Shown here piece by piece: positions 63,650 through 64,000 of a stretch of DNA of 64,000 nucleotides. Each line of letters begins with the position of its first letter. Position 1 is the first letter of the stretch. Source of the stretch: Marinobacter halophilus (GTDB taxonomy: Bacteria; Pseudomonadota; Gammaproteobacteria; Pseudomonadales; Oleiphilaceae); assembly GCF_003007685.1 (NCBI RefSeq), contig NZ_PXNN01000017.1, positions 248,001 to 312,000 of the forward strand, in the 5' to 3' direction. The translations under genes were made by a program, and so were the position numbers. Under the pieces are notes generated by a model. The model did not search any database. It was not told where the DNA came from and saw only the letters and a program-made list of their open reading frames with translations.

Positions 63650-64000
63650 ATGGCACGTCCCAGACAGCTCAAGCACCTCACAGCATTGGCCCTTTTTTCA
63701 CTTTTGGCTGGCGCAGCCAATGGAGAGCCTCTAATCGTAGACTCCTTCGAATCCGGAGACATGTCAGCCACAAACGATAATGGCTTTAGCTGGGCTCGAA
63801 ACAATAGAACTTCTATTGTCACGTCTGATGCTGTTGTCTATAACAATGGCGAGAGAAACATTGCTATTCCGAGTGGTCGAGATTGGGGCGCCAAGCATGA
63901 AGACCACAGTTTACGCTTCCGTTATCCTGCAGGCCAAAGCTTATCGGAACAAAGATTTGACCTAGGAACTGCACATGAAGAGCTGTGGATGCAATACTGG
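63650..64000 (+). CDS. Exported protein, N-terminal part (gene runs off the right edge)
   Basis: 117 codons from ATG 63650 to the window end without a stop. A signal peptide (basic start MARPRQLKHL, core TALALFSLLAGAANG) is followed by DSFESGDMSATNDNGFSW and, at the edge, FDLGTAHEELWMQYW. The pattern of a beta-sandwich with Trp-rich strands recalls polysaccharide lyase or lectin-like domains of secreted proteins, but I cannot name a family. A GGGAG site is 10 bases upstream. It might be a third PEP-CTERM protein; only the missing C-terminus would tell. Confidence 0.72.
   Translation, partial: MARPRQLKHLTALALFSLLAGAANGEPLIVDSFESGDMSATNDNGFSWARNNRTSIVTSDAVVYNNGERNIAIPSGRDWGAKHEDHSLRFRYPAGQSLSEQRFDLGTAHEELWMQYW

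Overview
The window looks like a chromosomal segment of a marine gammaproteobacterium close to Marinobacter. The reasons are the moderately high GC content, the gene order of housekeeping blocks (rnd, recR, ybaB, dnaX, 4.5S RNA), the fatty-acid genes (fadD, maoC-type hydratase, FabH-like synthase, thioesterase) and a complete exosortase A / PEP-CTERM module. The genus is inferred from gene content and style, not from any search.

Layout. 1-5.6 kb: the end of a DinG-type helicase gene, the GspA/GspB (ExeAB) secretin-assembly pair, a DUF3336 patatin-like phospholipase and an MlaA-type protein, all on the minus strand. 5.7-13.9 kb: lipid metabolism (thioesterase, ketoacyl synthase III, long-chain acyl-CoA ligase FadD, MaoC hydratase) around a large HrpA RNA helicase. 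13.9-22.4 kb: a tightly coupled nine-gene minus-strand operon with one ExbB/TolQ-like, two ExbD-like and one TonB/AgmX-like protein, three TPR proteins and two small exported proteins of unknown function. It looks like an uncharacterised proton-motive-force-driven envelope machine, comparable in parts list to the Myxococcus AglRQS motor. A 390-bp gap follows; it holds a tandem repeat, two back-to-back terminators and a candidate small RNA.

22.8-32.2 kb: a MoxR / CoxE-like / membrane VWA set, then an rnd-ycgL-ycgN-membrane-protein operon, recR-ybaB-dnaX and the 4.5S RNA gene. 32.2-35.9 kb: a 2OG-Fe(II) oxygenase, a YeaD-type mutarotase, a PlsC-type acyltransferase and a degenerate SDR.

35.9-43.9 kb: the PEP-CTERM control and sorting module: histidine kinase PrsK, sigma-54 activator PrsR, TPR lipoprotein PrsT and exosortase A fused to an EpsI domain. 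Two PEP-CTERM substrate genes follow (43.97-44.64 kb and 47.39-48.02 kb). Each has a GG-N10-GC sigma-54-like promoter upstream, which fits control by PrsR.

44.8-63.4 kb: an exopolysaccharide gene cluster with six glycosyltransferases, two pyruvyltransferase-like proteins, two sulfotransferases, a DegT aminotransferase, a CapK-like adenylate-forming enzyme, a polysaccharide deacetylase and a Wzx-type flippase. Together they suggest an acidic, sulfated and pyruvylated secreted polymer made alongside exosortase-anchored proteins. The polymerase, the priming transferase and the outer-membrane export proteins are not visible here and may lie beyond the right edge. The window ends inside a gene for an exported protein. 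No tRNA, rRNA, insertion sequence, prophage or CRISPR array was recognised.
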